From: Kudoa neothunni | Taxonomy: Eukaryota > Cnidaria | Assembly: GCA_964304625.1 (NCBI GenBank) | Contig: OZ199838.1 | Location: 3,348,001 to 3,412,000 of the forward strand | Direction: 5' to 3' | Length of the DNA stretch: 64,000 nt | Part shown: piece by piece, positions 44,991 through 56,800 of the stretch | How the letters are laid out: every line of letters starts with the position of its first letter | How positions within the stretch are numbered: the stretch's first letter is position 1 | Made by a program: the position numbers and the translations under genes | Notes under the pieces: model-generated | The model's database searches: none | Seen by the model: only the letters and a program-made list of their open reading frames with translations | What the model was told of the DNA's origin: nothing

Positions 44991-47900
44991 ATGAAGTCTC
45001 AAGGCGCACGTTTCTACAATCTGCCATCTTATGTAATGCGTACGCATTTGGGGATTACTTTCGAAGTCTCTATGAACATTTCTGCCTCTAAAATTTCCAA
45101 ATACAAATCAAACAATACTGCCAAATATTCACAACAAAGATTAGATCATGTTCTTGGTGAATTCACCACAAATTACCATGAACATAGAAGGCAGTCTGCG
45201 AAAAATCATCGCCAACAATTAAATTCATTGAAACAACTTGTTTCCATGTTGGAATGTGGTAACGAGTGTAATCGTAAATATATTGCTGAGTTCATAATAG
45301 AGAAAGAGAATGAAGATGAAGAATTAAACGATGCACGAATTGGTTCGATCAAATCGGCCCTCGAACAGTCTTCTCTAACAGTGACACAAACACTACAACT
45401 TCATAATGAACATTTAAATTTACTTTCCAAAGTTGGTTATGTGATAAATAAAGTATACCTCTAGCAAATAATGATGTATTAAAAAAATAAAATATTTGAT
45501 AGGAATACAAGAAAAATTTCGATATAGTGGTTAGCAGTGCTTGCACTGTGAGCAACCATACCAATCTTAATAAATTGATATATTTCCATTTTTTGTTTTA
45601 TGACGATTTTGACTTGGCTGAAATATTTAAGGAAGTAATCACAATTTGATTTTCGTAACAACTACGTTAAAATTAAATATAAGAATTTTATTATTTTTAT
45701 TGTGGCTTTTGAGCTCATTCCAATCTAGGAAAGCCAGCTTGATTTATCAACAACAGTGGCAAACACTGGAATTAGCATGGATGAAATAGTATACCAACTA
45801 AAGGAACTATTTAAAAATGCTGAAAATGAAGATTTCAGTTTGGGCTGCACAGTATGCTGAAATGCATTGCAATATAATGCAGTGTGTGTTTGGTTGATTT
45901 AACAAATCCGTAGGTTGGACAATAGTAAGACCCCTATGGCCGGAAATCTTATCAAAAAACGGATGGTCATCAAATCGTTGATTGATGGAAAAATCCCCCA
46001 GGCTATTGCAATGTTACGACAATTGGCTATAATTTTAAGTAATCCTAATCAATCGTCTGTTAGTTCTATGATGAGATGCTCAAATAGAAAATGATGATAA
46101 AATCAAGAAAATCACTTCACTCATTCCACTATCTAGAGACGAAATGTTAGCGTCTCCAGGCTCAAGGATTGTTTCCTCCGAGGGACTTGCTAAAATAAAA
46201 TTTTCTCTAGCTAGCAGCTTCCTAGCTCATCATATAAACAAAAAATGGGATGTCATTCATGAATGGTATGTTTGTGAATAATTGCTTAAATTATTTTTAA
46301 TTATAATTATTGTTTACTACTGTTGATGGGTATAGTAATTTGTTATTTTAAAAAAAATAACAATAATGACACGAATAAAGACGGAATGTCTACCCACATA
46401 CTTTTTAGGACATTTCGTTCGTTATAAATATAACTGATAAGATTGAAGATAATGATAATTAATTTACCACAATAATGCTCAAATTGGTGGGTTATAATTA
46501 AAAAAAATGAAATGCGCTTGTGCAGTAGAAATTTTTAATCTCAGCAAATCTAATTTCCGAGCTTTTGTAGATTTAATTTTTTTAATCTGCTATATTTAAT
46601 TGTTTCTAACACTTAAGAACAGAGCGGTGAGTCAGAAATAATTAAATCAACTCAAAACTATGACCTCTGAATGTTATTTACAATACAATTGACCTGTTTC
46701 ATTAAAAAAATTAATTAATCACTAAATTTTGATGGAATAAATATATAATAGTTAATACATTTGTTAATTAACACGAATTTCGCTCTAAATAGATTAATAT
46801 GTATTTTAAAACTTTTCTTTTAGAACTCAATTTAGTCATTTATTTCGATTTGAACCCTTTTTTGAATTTGTGATTTATTTGTATAATCATAAGGATAATC
46901 GTAAGATACAAATAATAATTTAATTAGAATTTTTTTTATCAAGTAAATAAAATTTTGGATAAATTATTAATTGGCTACCTCATCGGGTCAATTAGTATCT
47001 TTTTAATTATAACTACATTTTCTATTAACTTTTTTATCATATTTAAAATATATTATTCTAGTATGACTGCTTAATACATGTAGAGACGATTTTAATTCAA
47101 TTTATTTTTTTTAAGAAAAACGGATCAAAATTTTCTTGGTTTTCGATTGGGTTTTAAATAAATATAAAAGATAGTTGATTTAGGTTTTTCCTAAATGAAT
47201 CGTCAGAATTCAAACTTTCGAAAAGTCGTATTTTAACGTTTTAACCCGCTCGTGCCCAAATTTTTATTTCGAGTCTACAAAATTACATTTAATTGTATTA
47301 TTTTTTTATCTTACCTGTAAAAATTTTAAATTTTAATAAAATATTTAAACGAAACTTTTTTACATTTTCCATCATGGGCACTAGAGTACCCCTTGGGCAT
47401 CTGCGCAAAAAAAAATTTCAACGATAATCGTGACTCAAAATAAGTTGTTACGCAGTTATATGGTTTTATTTATTATGAAAAGAATAGAAACAATTACTTT
47501 CTTTTACATAATCGACATCTGCTTTTTTGTCCACCATTTCGGGGTAATGACCGACATTTTCAGATATAATCGATTCAGATAAGTTGTTAATTCTATTCTG
47601 AGTAGAATAACTAACCGACTCTGTATTCGTTGATGTGTCATGGGAAGGACACCCGTGCTTTGTTGCTACATTTGATTTTTTATAGTGAATTAAATTTTCA
47701 CTGATTCAATGTGTAAAAGACAATAGATCCATTAATTCATTATTGGGAATTTTTCTGATTTTGGAATTACGGCGATATAACAACCATGCATTAGTTATGG
47801 TTGTATTCAACCCCAAAAGAATATCTTCATATAAAATTTACGGCACTTCTGGTTTAGTTTATATAACGCCGTCAACATATCTGATAGGTCTACACCACCC

Positions 47901-50456
47901 ATATTTATGCTGTACTCCGATACAACATTAGGGCATTTAATGGTGATCATTCTTTTTGTACGCCTATCAAATCTCTTTATTGTCCCATCCGGCTCTGAAG
48001 AAGAATTTGTCGAAGAAAATGGAACTACACAGCTATCACATCATTGGGTTACCATTATTCCGTTTGTTTTATCCTGGAAACTTCCGTGTGAGCTACGACC
48101 TTTTTTGCCAATTTGATTTGAAGGTGTTAATGGAAAATTTTTAATTCGATTCCTTCTTATGATTACGACAGAGTTGATATTGCGCTCTTTTAAAATTTGT
48201 TGCAAGGGAATAGAGGAGAAAAAATTATCAAAGCACGCGAAAAATGTTTTATGACTTGGAAGAGTCTCGCACAATTTGATAACAAAATCACCAGAAACCT
48301 GACCACATGAATTATCAACTTCTGGGCTTTTCCATCATACATCGTACTAGAGGAAATCATACACCATATCACTAGTTCCGCATCTTGCAAATACTTTAAA
48401 CCCCCATTTAGTTGATTTCTTAGGAAGGTATTACTTAGCTTTACATTTCCTTTTGAAAAGTATCATTTGCTCATCAACTTAGTGATAGACTTCGGATTTT
48501 AGCGAATCGATCATAATTGGGTGATACTTGATCATTTGTTATACTCTCATTATGGATAAAATGAAGCAATCTTGAGATTTTATCGAAACGATTTTTTGAA
48601 AAGACGTTCGAAACATGGGGGTAATCAAATGATCTGCTTCAATAGCAGTGGTAACGCGGAATTCTTACAATTCCCATCAAGATAATTACGCCAAGAAACT
48701 TTTGAATTTCAACCATATCTGTTAGGAAATTTATACCACGTGGAATTGCATATACATTAGTTTCGTTTGCAATCATTTTGATCAATGCTTCGCTAAAAAT
48801 GAATTTGAAATAATCGATTGGAGAGAACAACTCCTCCACATCTTCAAATTCATCTACCATAACGATATCGCACGGAACAGAGGGTCAGGGTCCTTCACGT
48901 GTACATTTAATGTTTGCGTTATCACTATCACACTCAAAATCATCTGATGATGAAACACAAAAATCAACATCGTTTAAATTTGTTGAACACCTAACCTCAT
49001 CATCAGAAACCGTATCAGGATCTGATAAATCAGAAACTGGAAGAACGATTACTTCGGTTAGAGTGTGGCCATCATTCAGCTGGGCAACGTTTAAGTCGTG
49101 ATCCATTTTGGTTTAAAAAATCAGCACACCTGCCCAAAGGTCATCCTGGGGAACACGTATATTTTTGTATGTGTTTATTCGATGCGTTTTGAAATTTTTA
49201 TTTAAGGGTTGAAAAATAAATATTTACGCTGTTATATAAATTTAATTATTTTAATGTTTCGATTTCTCTAACAATGATAGTGTGATAAGTTAACAAATAA
49301 TACGACTTTGCCAATCAATAATTTAGAAAAGTAAACTGTAATATAAATTATAATGCTATTTCAAGAAATTATGTTTTATCATATTTTAAGGTAGAAGAAA
49401 TCCTAAAATTTTAGAAAACACAATAAACCGTTGTAAACTCTCTATAATTAAGATGTCATGAACATAATAATAAATTGTTCCCTAAGATGACCTTTGGGCA
49501 CGAAAGGTTTAATAAATAGGACGGATGAGATTTATCATTAGGCCCAAATAACTAGATTTTTCTGTAGTCATCTATTTTTGTAATGATTATAAGGTAATTA
49601 TAAAATGATATGAAGTTACTCTCATTCATACTTTTTTGAAGCATATATTTTTCTATGGCGGTGATATTTTAGTAGGATTTTTATCAGCCAACTTATCATA
49701 GTATCAGCTAATATGTAATAACCATATTTTTATGGCAATGTGATATTCATCAGCTTAAATTTAAGCATAAAAATTATATGTGTAGAAATTCTCTGATGAG
49801 TTAACATGACTAACGTTTCAACAGTAAAATTAACTTTTTCTTGAGAAAATTATTAAATTACTAGTTTATATTACTTTATTAATTATTACTTTATAGTGTT
49901 TTGTTGGCTACGCAAACGATCAATCAAATTTATGCAGGAGCTAAATCTTGCAGAAAATCCTCAAATAAAACCTACATCTTACCGTATCTTCAAAGATCTA
50001 GTCTTGTGGTATGTCTTTTTTAGTGAAATTTTATAGTCTTATTTAATGGTGATGTTAATGCATCAGTTAATTTATGTTTAATGTGTCTATGTGATCCTCG
50101 CCAAAGCTCTCTTTAACATAGTGATAATGCTATGAAATATAGTTTCCAATCGATATTATTGTGATCGTTTCTACAATCACAGCATTTTCATATGTCCCAT
50201 AAACAAAAGTCAAACCAGAACGAACGATCCTCCTTCTGTGCTTCCATGTGGTCACGTTGTAGCATCGTCCAACGCCAAATCCTATACACTCGCAGCGGAG
50301 TATGCTCTTCTTCTTTGCAATACCACGTTGTGATGTTTTATGGTTTATAGCAATAGATGTCCTGTATGTAACCAACACTTTGAAGCTAAAAGCGTTGTCA
50401 CTTTCGTTGATGTTGAAACTTGGAGATTTAAATGGTGTGCAATTATTTTGTTTTAA
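44991..50456 (+). CDS. RMND5: RMND5-like E3 ubiquitin ligase (GID/CTLH complex)
   Basis: Plus-strand gene in about eight exons. Exon 1 (44991 or the in-frame ATG at 44967, to about 45450) gives LQLHNEHLNLLSKVGYVINK (human: [20 protein letters not shown]). Then KNFDIVVSSACTVSNHTNLN with the LisH-like LIYFHFLFYDDFDLAEIFKE; ESQLDLSTTVANTGISMDEI; WAAQYAEMHCNIMQ; a CTLH region (KKRMVIKSLIDGKIPQAIAM); ECVLLATQTINQIYAGAKSC (human: [20 protein letters not shown]). The C-terminus is the RMND5 RING: HSIFICPINKSQTRTNDPPS, VLPCGHVVASS and NRCPVCNQHF (human: [37 protein letters not shown]). RMND5 pairs with MAEA in the CTLH ligase. One base slip occurs near 45835. The intron 46263-49892 holds piggyBac copy 3. 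AATAAA follows the stop at 50454-50456. Confidence 0.9.
47245..49508 (-). mobile_element. piggyBac DNA transposon, copy 3, inside an RMND5 intron (inactive)
   Basis: 2.26-kb element flanked by TTAA (47241-47244 and 49509-49512). Ends: CCCGCTCGTGCCCAAA on the left and, read inward on the right, ACCTTTCGTGCCCAAA. Subterminal copies of the TTTGGGCA motif occur about 100-380 bases inside both ends, in inverted orientation (for example near 47390 and 49130). The transposase runs antisense to RMND5. Confidence 0.9.
47800..49106 (-). pseudogene. piggyBac transposase, copy 3
   Basis: Starts MDHDLNVAQLNDGHTLTEV at 49106 with an acidic N-terminus (LSDPDTVSDDEVR), then FSPIDYFKFIFSEALIKMIA (family: PLDFFELFFTDELLELI) and TDMVEIQKFLGVIILMGIV. 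Further on come KTFFACFDNFFSSIPLQQIL (second catalytic Asp block), GSFQDKTNGIMVTQ, and a final MGGVDLSD block near 47900. Frames change several times and stops interrupt it, so it is dead. It lies inside an intron of a working gene in antisense. Confidence 0.82.
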
Positions 50457-52590
50457 GTAATAAATTTATCATTGTAGGGATGAAGATGATACGACTAGTA
50501 TTGCTTTATAGATATTTCTATTTTTATTAGCAGTTTTGTTAATTATTCCACGAATATCGAAATTGTTGGATTTTCCCCCTTGAAATTACGATTTATTTGT
50601 TCGTTATTACATTAGAGCACGCGCAAAAGGAATAATAAAATCAAGTTTCACAGCAAAATAACATTATTATTTGAAATTATTATAATTTTTAGTCGGATTT
50701 TTAGATATTTATCCCACATAAAATTTAGAATAGTATTATCGTAGTTTTGTAGTATTAATTTGATATTTTCTTTTTAGAAGAGTATTTACTGGAATTGTAT
50801 GCGTTTCGTTGATCAAAATTTTTTAAGTTGCATTTAACAGACGCTGCTTGTTGAATAATATATAGTTACCAAGTACTTTTTAATTATATCGCTAATAACA
50901 ACCCGATTTAATATCAAAACTTAACAACGTGAGTATGGACTCACTTTTCTCGAAAAAAAGATATTTGGCAATATAGAGAAAATAAGATGTCCTTTGCAAG
51001 CACGTTTTTCACATCTACTATATTAATTGAAGTTAGATTGGTGCTCATTCACGTAAAAAACAGTGGCTAATATTTACAAATCGACAGCAGATAGTCCCTT
51101 AATCTTCATGCGGCCGCCGTGATTAAAACACACATACGATTAATTCGATAATTCATGCTGTTGACATTTCTTAATAGATTTAGTTAGACATATCCCAGTA
51201 GAATACATTTAATTATAAGTGTTTATGAAAATTAAAAAAATTACAGAAGTAAATTTAAAAAATGATTCGTGGCGCGGGATTTGTTGTATCCTCGAGTGCA
51301 CGCGGCAGAAAGAAACAAATGAAGAAGACTGGAAAAAAGGGAATGCTAATTATACCAAAAAATAACGTTATATGTGGTGAGGGGTGCCAAAAAATGATTC
51401 GATGCTGAGCCAAAGTAACGCATCTGTGCGGCGGATCGTACACCCGATTGCCGAACATGTGTACATTCATCTCTGGATATTCCTGTGAGAATTTTACCCA
51501 TGTTTAAGTCGTACCATTTTGTGGCTAAACGCATTACTCACTTATTGGTAATCGGAGTAAGTCCGCCTGATAATTCCGGTTCCCTTTAAATCGTTTACAG
51601 TTTTTTGGCGGATATCGTAAGGTTGGTCACGATACCCCAACAATTTGCATCTTAAAAAATGACTAAAAGCATTTTCACATGATATGATTGGTATGATTAG
51701 GCGATATGTGAAAACAAATAGATCATTTCGTTAAAGTTATAAAAAGTTAATTTTAAATTTATCCTAGTACCACTTTTACCTTAAATGATTGAAAAGTAAT
51801 TTAATAATTGAATTAGTTAAAATAAGGAAGGTTATATTAGGTTATGTAGCCAAGCATTAATATTAAATTCATTTATTGATGTTTAACAAGATTAGTCTTT
51901 TTCATATGGTATGATATAGAGATCACTGTGAACATCATGGAGAAAATCGATTTTTTAGGAGCTCTAAGGAGGAAGTTTTAAACGTTCAATAGTGTTTATT
52001 CGTTTTTAAAAATATTAAATAAGGTTCACACGTCCAATTAATTAAATAAATCATCAGTTAATTGGATAATCTTTGTATTATTTATCTAAATACTCTTAGT
52101 TTACTTTGAACTTCAAATGACCTTGGCCTGCCTACTCAAGGCTTTAGTCTATTTGGTCGGGCAGGGAAGCCCATGCGAAGGGGGACTTTTGCGTTAGTCA
52201 TTAAATAAGTATACTACTAATTTTATATATCAACGTATTTTTTAAACGAATATATCCAATTAGTTAATTATTATAAATGAATCCCTTTTTTCATACGTAA
52301 GTCGAGTGATTTTCACAATGTTAGAAATTTACTAATACAATATTCATATATGATTTAGAAAAGTAGTTAATAAATTAATAATTTGAAAAAATCGTTTCAT
52401 TCATACGAAATAAAAAAATACGCGCGTTACGTAAAGTTCAAAAAATAAAATAACGACCGTGTATGATATTTTAGAATAGTTAATGATAGTTTCTCAAGAT
52501 GTATATATGCTAGTAATGACCTTTAGCAGTTTGGAAAAGGGTTGTTTTCGTATTTCCTAAACATGTGACAGCTATATACGAATCGATCAT
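50457..52590. other. Intergenic DNA with a GC-rich island and an unidentified frame
   Basis: Near 51255-51534 on the minus strand two overlapping frames have coding-like composition. One contains a hydrophobic span (IISIPFFPVFFICFF), the other follows a perfect GTGAGT donor and CTCACAG acceptor (51492-51537), but neither matches a known family. At 52118-52196 a GC-rich stretch (GGCCTGCC ... GGGCAGG arms) stands out in otherwise AT-rich DNA. Confidence 0.35.
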
Positions 52591-52599
52591 GTCTTCCTT

Positions 52600-53400
52600 T
52601 TTATTAGTGACATGTCGGAAGGATCTTTAAAAGCATTTCCACGTCGACTCTATTTTGTTGGTGTGAAGTGAAGTCCTTCCGAATTTACAAATTCGTATAT
52701 GTGGATTACAACAGAATGATGAAACCTCAACTCAGCCAGATGTGAATATGATGGCCAACCATCGGTTACAATTAGGGATCCCTCGATGAAATTTCTACAA
52801 ACCATGTCCTCAAGGGTTGCTCGGTCCATTATTAAAGTTTTTTTCAAAAAAACCTTATTATTGGAGACTAATCTCCCAGCTGTCTAAGTGAAGTGGTGGC
52901 TAGGAATCTGTCCTACATTTCGTTTTCGTTTGACGAGATGGGTCCAGTCGATTTGAACATTGATTCCTGGACCACCTATTAGTTCCTTTTTCTCCTAAAT
53001 GTGGTTGAAAAATATTTCAAATCCACAATTGTTTTGCTTGACCCAATCCTTATTTCTCTAGATAATATATCAAATGTGTCCATTTCTAACACACTCAATA
53101 TATAATCGAAAAGATTTCGAGAAGAGTCAGTTTAGAATCCTCGAAAAAAGTGTTTTTTCTAATAGAAAATTCTGTTTTGCAAGGCGAACAATAAAAGCAA
53201 TACTCATCCATACGCTTGTTCCTTTGAATTAAGAACATAGTAGTCCCACATTCATGAATCATAACAGTGGGAATTAATTTTAACTTCTGGAGAAGCTCAA
53301 TTAATAATTTTGTGCGATATTTGTATTGACAGATGTTACAGTAATTAAGTTCGTCAATATTTCCCAAATTGAGGCAATCGTAACCGAACGCATTTGGTAT
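52600..53400 (-). pseudogene. Merlin (IS1016/ISXO2-like) transposase fossil
   Basis: Minus-strand translation gives the N-terminal zinc-binding segment of Merlin proteins (DEYCFYCSPCKTEFSIRKNT, then FFEDSKLTLLEIFSIIY; family: C..C...FS.R..TFFE.SKL.L). The DDE nuclease follows: GGPGINVQIDWTHLVKRKRN (first Asp), GSLIVTDGWPSYSHL (second Asp), and HIYEFVNSEGLHFTPTK followed by a degraded IES.W block (third residue). Stops and shifts occur between blocks. No terminal repeats were found. Merlin elements are patchily spread in invertebrates and protists. Confidence 0.85.
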
Positions 53401-56330
53401 ACAATAAAACCCACCAAAGCTTGAATACTAAACTTTAAGTATTACAACTCCGTGTAGGAGCAGGAGCTTAAGGGATTATCTACCGTCCCTTTGTAAACAT
53501 TAGCCAAAATAGTTATACAAGAATTTATCCCCTCTTATCTGTATTTTTTCGTCTTCTATTAAAAAACTAAATAATATTTTAAAATAAAAGATAATCACAG
53601 GCTTAATATGAAATATAACATGCCTAGAACACCCAAATAGGTTTGTAAATTGACATCGCGCATTGACATTCAACGAGTTGTGGCTGGGGCTATGTCGCAT
53701 TAGAATAGGATCATGGGTTTTAAAAAATATCATCTACGAATATTCTATATTATATGAAATTTTTTACGATGAGGGTAATAATTAGAGGTCGCAATTTTTA
53801 AAGTATTTCTGAATTTTTCGGCTAAAATCGAGACGATTTTTCAATTATTTTTCGTTTTATTATGGGCAGAAAAGAAGAAGAATTAACAATTATATGACCG
53901 AATAAACAGATTTAAATAAGGAATTTGCCCCAAAAATATACAAAAAAATTTTAACTTCGATCATCGAGAAATCCCAGAACAGGATTTGTTGAAACTTTCA
54001 CTCCATAGAATTGATAAAATTATCGGTCCTGGATTTCAGAGAATAAAAAAATCAAACTATTCCATATTATCTAGGGTAGACCATGATTTAGTGCATACAC
54101 CGCTATTACTCAGCCTTCGAAAGATGTTTCTCGAAATTATAGCATTTTCTCAAAAGTTAAGGCGAATCTAAAGGTTGAACTAATGATGACACTTTAAATA
54201 TTATATTGTAAAGGAAAATTTTGGGTAAAAATTTTATTTATGTTTATCTCACTGGCATTGAATTTGACAATAAAGTTTTACGTTGAGCGTGCGCCAGTCT
54301 GAAATTAGACATCGAATTTTGTAAAAATAGTCATCAAAAATTACGTCCTCTAGTTATAATTAACTGAATTAATAGCTATGACTATGACTGTAAGAAAGTC
54401 AAATTCATTAGGTTGTATATTTTGATTTCTCCCTTTATATTTGTTCGTTGCAACATTGAAAGATATTATTAACGACTTATTATTAATGTCAGGAAAATAT
54501 TTTTTTAAATAATTTCGACAAAAATAATTTAATGTCACATGAACGCTACTTTTATGCCCAATTTGATATTCTTCGGAAGAACTTGAGTTTTATGCACGAA
54601 ACATCCTAAAAAATATAACTTTACTAACAAGTCATAACTTTATGTGCAATTAATTAAACCGTAATGCTCTTAGCTTGTAACGTTATCTCTATAAATGCAC
54701 TTGGGTGTCACCACATGTCAACCCACCCTTCGTTTCTATTGTAGCGTGGGAGTTTGACCAACTAAACATTCTCATCTCGCTGCGGTCATACTCCGACCAT
54801 TCCGTTTTAAGAATGTTGACTCTTGGGGGCTGAGTGCATCGCATTACTTTTAATGCATTTTCAAGATTAAAATATTTAATTTCCACAGTGGATCAAACTC
54901 CAGAGTCAGAGATGTGTTCCACTGAATTATAAGCATTGGGTGTAACCACAACTTTCATTACTATGAGAAGCGTGCAAAAATGAGGCACTAGATTGAATGT
55001 GTGAATTCGTTGCACCCAATGTGTATAAATCGTGCAGCAAATGATCCTATTACACGTGGAAGCTACAAGAAAATAAAGGAGATCGGTTTTGATTTCAAAA
55101 GTTTATTAGTTGAATCCCAAGCATTTTATTTGTATGGTTTTGAAACGGAATAACATAAATTTCGCAACATACCCCACTCTAACGAAAAAGCAAAAAATGA
55201 AATGTTTAGATTTTCTCGTGAAATACTTATTATACATTAACTAAGTTAATTTATTTTATTTTTTAAAAATAATAAATTAGCTATTGAAATTTTCAAAGAT
55301 AAATAGTCCCAAATTATTTTCATATATAAAATTGTTTACTCGAAATTATTTGAGGGATTTTTCATTCATTTCCTAATTTCATCGTGATAAGGAGTTTTTC
55401 CTAATAACCAAAAGAAAAATTAACTAGTATTGATATAAAACAAAAATTTTCTATATTTATGATTCGCATTTCTACGAATTTTACGAATATCAAAGTAAGG
55501 GATACAATGAAGTCATCGATTCATTCATTTTGCATGAAAGAAAATTATACTACGAAATTATTCACGTAATTATAAACCCAGATAAATATATCTAACCCAA
55601 TGGACAAAATGACGAGAGATCACAATGTAAGCTTATATTATCTAAAATCCACGTATGGTGTTTATAACAAAAAGGAGTCTTAAAAGCATGTAAAATTTAC
55701 CCCCAGCTTCAACTTGGTTCAAACTTGATTAAAAATTTTTGTTTACATGATTTTCTTATTGTTAGGTTCTATATTTGTGGAAAGTATATCATAAAAATAA
55801 ATATTTATACATGAAAGTTTCATTTTAATGATGAGTTGACTGATTTAATTAAAATTTTTGTGCTAATTAATCAATAAAAGGGGTAGAAAGAAATGTATAT
55901 GCCAAATCTTTAGCGTTAATAGGTGAAGGGAAATCCACAGGTGACTTTTTCGCACCACCTCAAAATTTCCAACACTGTGCCTATCTCAAAATTGGGTTGT
56001 CCCTTAGAAATAAAGAATAATATAATAATATGGACGTGTTAATGACAGTTTCGTTTATTTGGATGACATCGCGTCAAATACGTTTTTTTAAATTAAGGTG
56101 TTACAGAAGTTGAATAATAGGTATTTTAAGAGGGTGGGGAGCTCCACTGTCAATACACGCCTAAGTATTAACAATATTGTTATCGATTAGTACAGTAAGT
56201 AACCAATTTCACGCACTTTTTCCGAGTACTTCTTGTTTATTATTTAATTATGTCAATATTTAACGCCAAAAAACTCCTATAACTATACATATTATCGATA
56301 AATACAATATTATTTATTATTGTGAAAATC
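53401..56330. other. AT-rich intergenic DNA
   Basis: About 2.9 kb without an identified gene. A minus frame at 54689-54886 (LEIKYFNLENALKVMRCTQ in one frame) and a Cys-containing plus-strand stretch at about 54900-55080 have somewhat coding-like composition but are interrupted by stops and match nothing I know. Confidence 0.4.
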
Positions 56331-56800
56331 ATCAATCTAATGACCCAAAAACTGCCACTATATCACGTTTTAAAATATCTATTATCTCGATTCCTAATGA
56401 CATCCTAGAGATGACAAATAAAATAATCCAAACCCATAAATGTTTTTAGAATCTAAAAATAGAAATTATTTGCATGTAGGACAATTTAATTTTGTTGATG
56501 AAGATGTATATGAGTGGGTTGGGTGGACACGAAACAAAAACATTGTAGTAAGTGTCGCCACGATAATCATAATGAGAAATTATGTAGTCGAAGAAAAAGG
56601 TTTACCTCCACGCGCAATTCATTGAGGGTTTCGTTATTTAAAAAAGATCCAACTTTATAAAATCAAATTTTATTAGCTAATCCGCTGATGTTACGTCTGA
56701 AACTACTTCAGAGTAGGCCAATCAAATCAGAACGTTTTTTAAAAAATACTCTAAAAATTTTATTTACAATGTAGACGAAACTACTTTATTCTATTGATAG
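56330..56800 (+). pseudogene. pogo/Tigger-type transposase fragment
   Basis: Translates to decayed CENP-B-like DNA-binding and catalytic blocks: KTATISRFK (helix-turn-helix region), NFVDEDVYEWVGWTRNKNIV (family: V..AL..WF...R...IPVSG), and NFIYNVDETTLFY, the pogo/Tigger NADETGLF motif carrying the first catalytic Asp. Stops interrupt it, including TGA at 56623-56625. The remainder of the catalytic core is not recognisable. Confidence 0.75.

Noticed and set aside
54900-55080. Possible CHCH-type mitochondrial protein fragment
   Set aside because: Cysteines are present in one frame but stops interrupt it and the spacing does not fit a twin CX9C motif.
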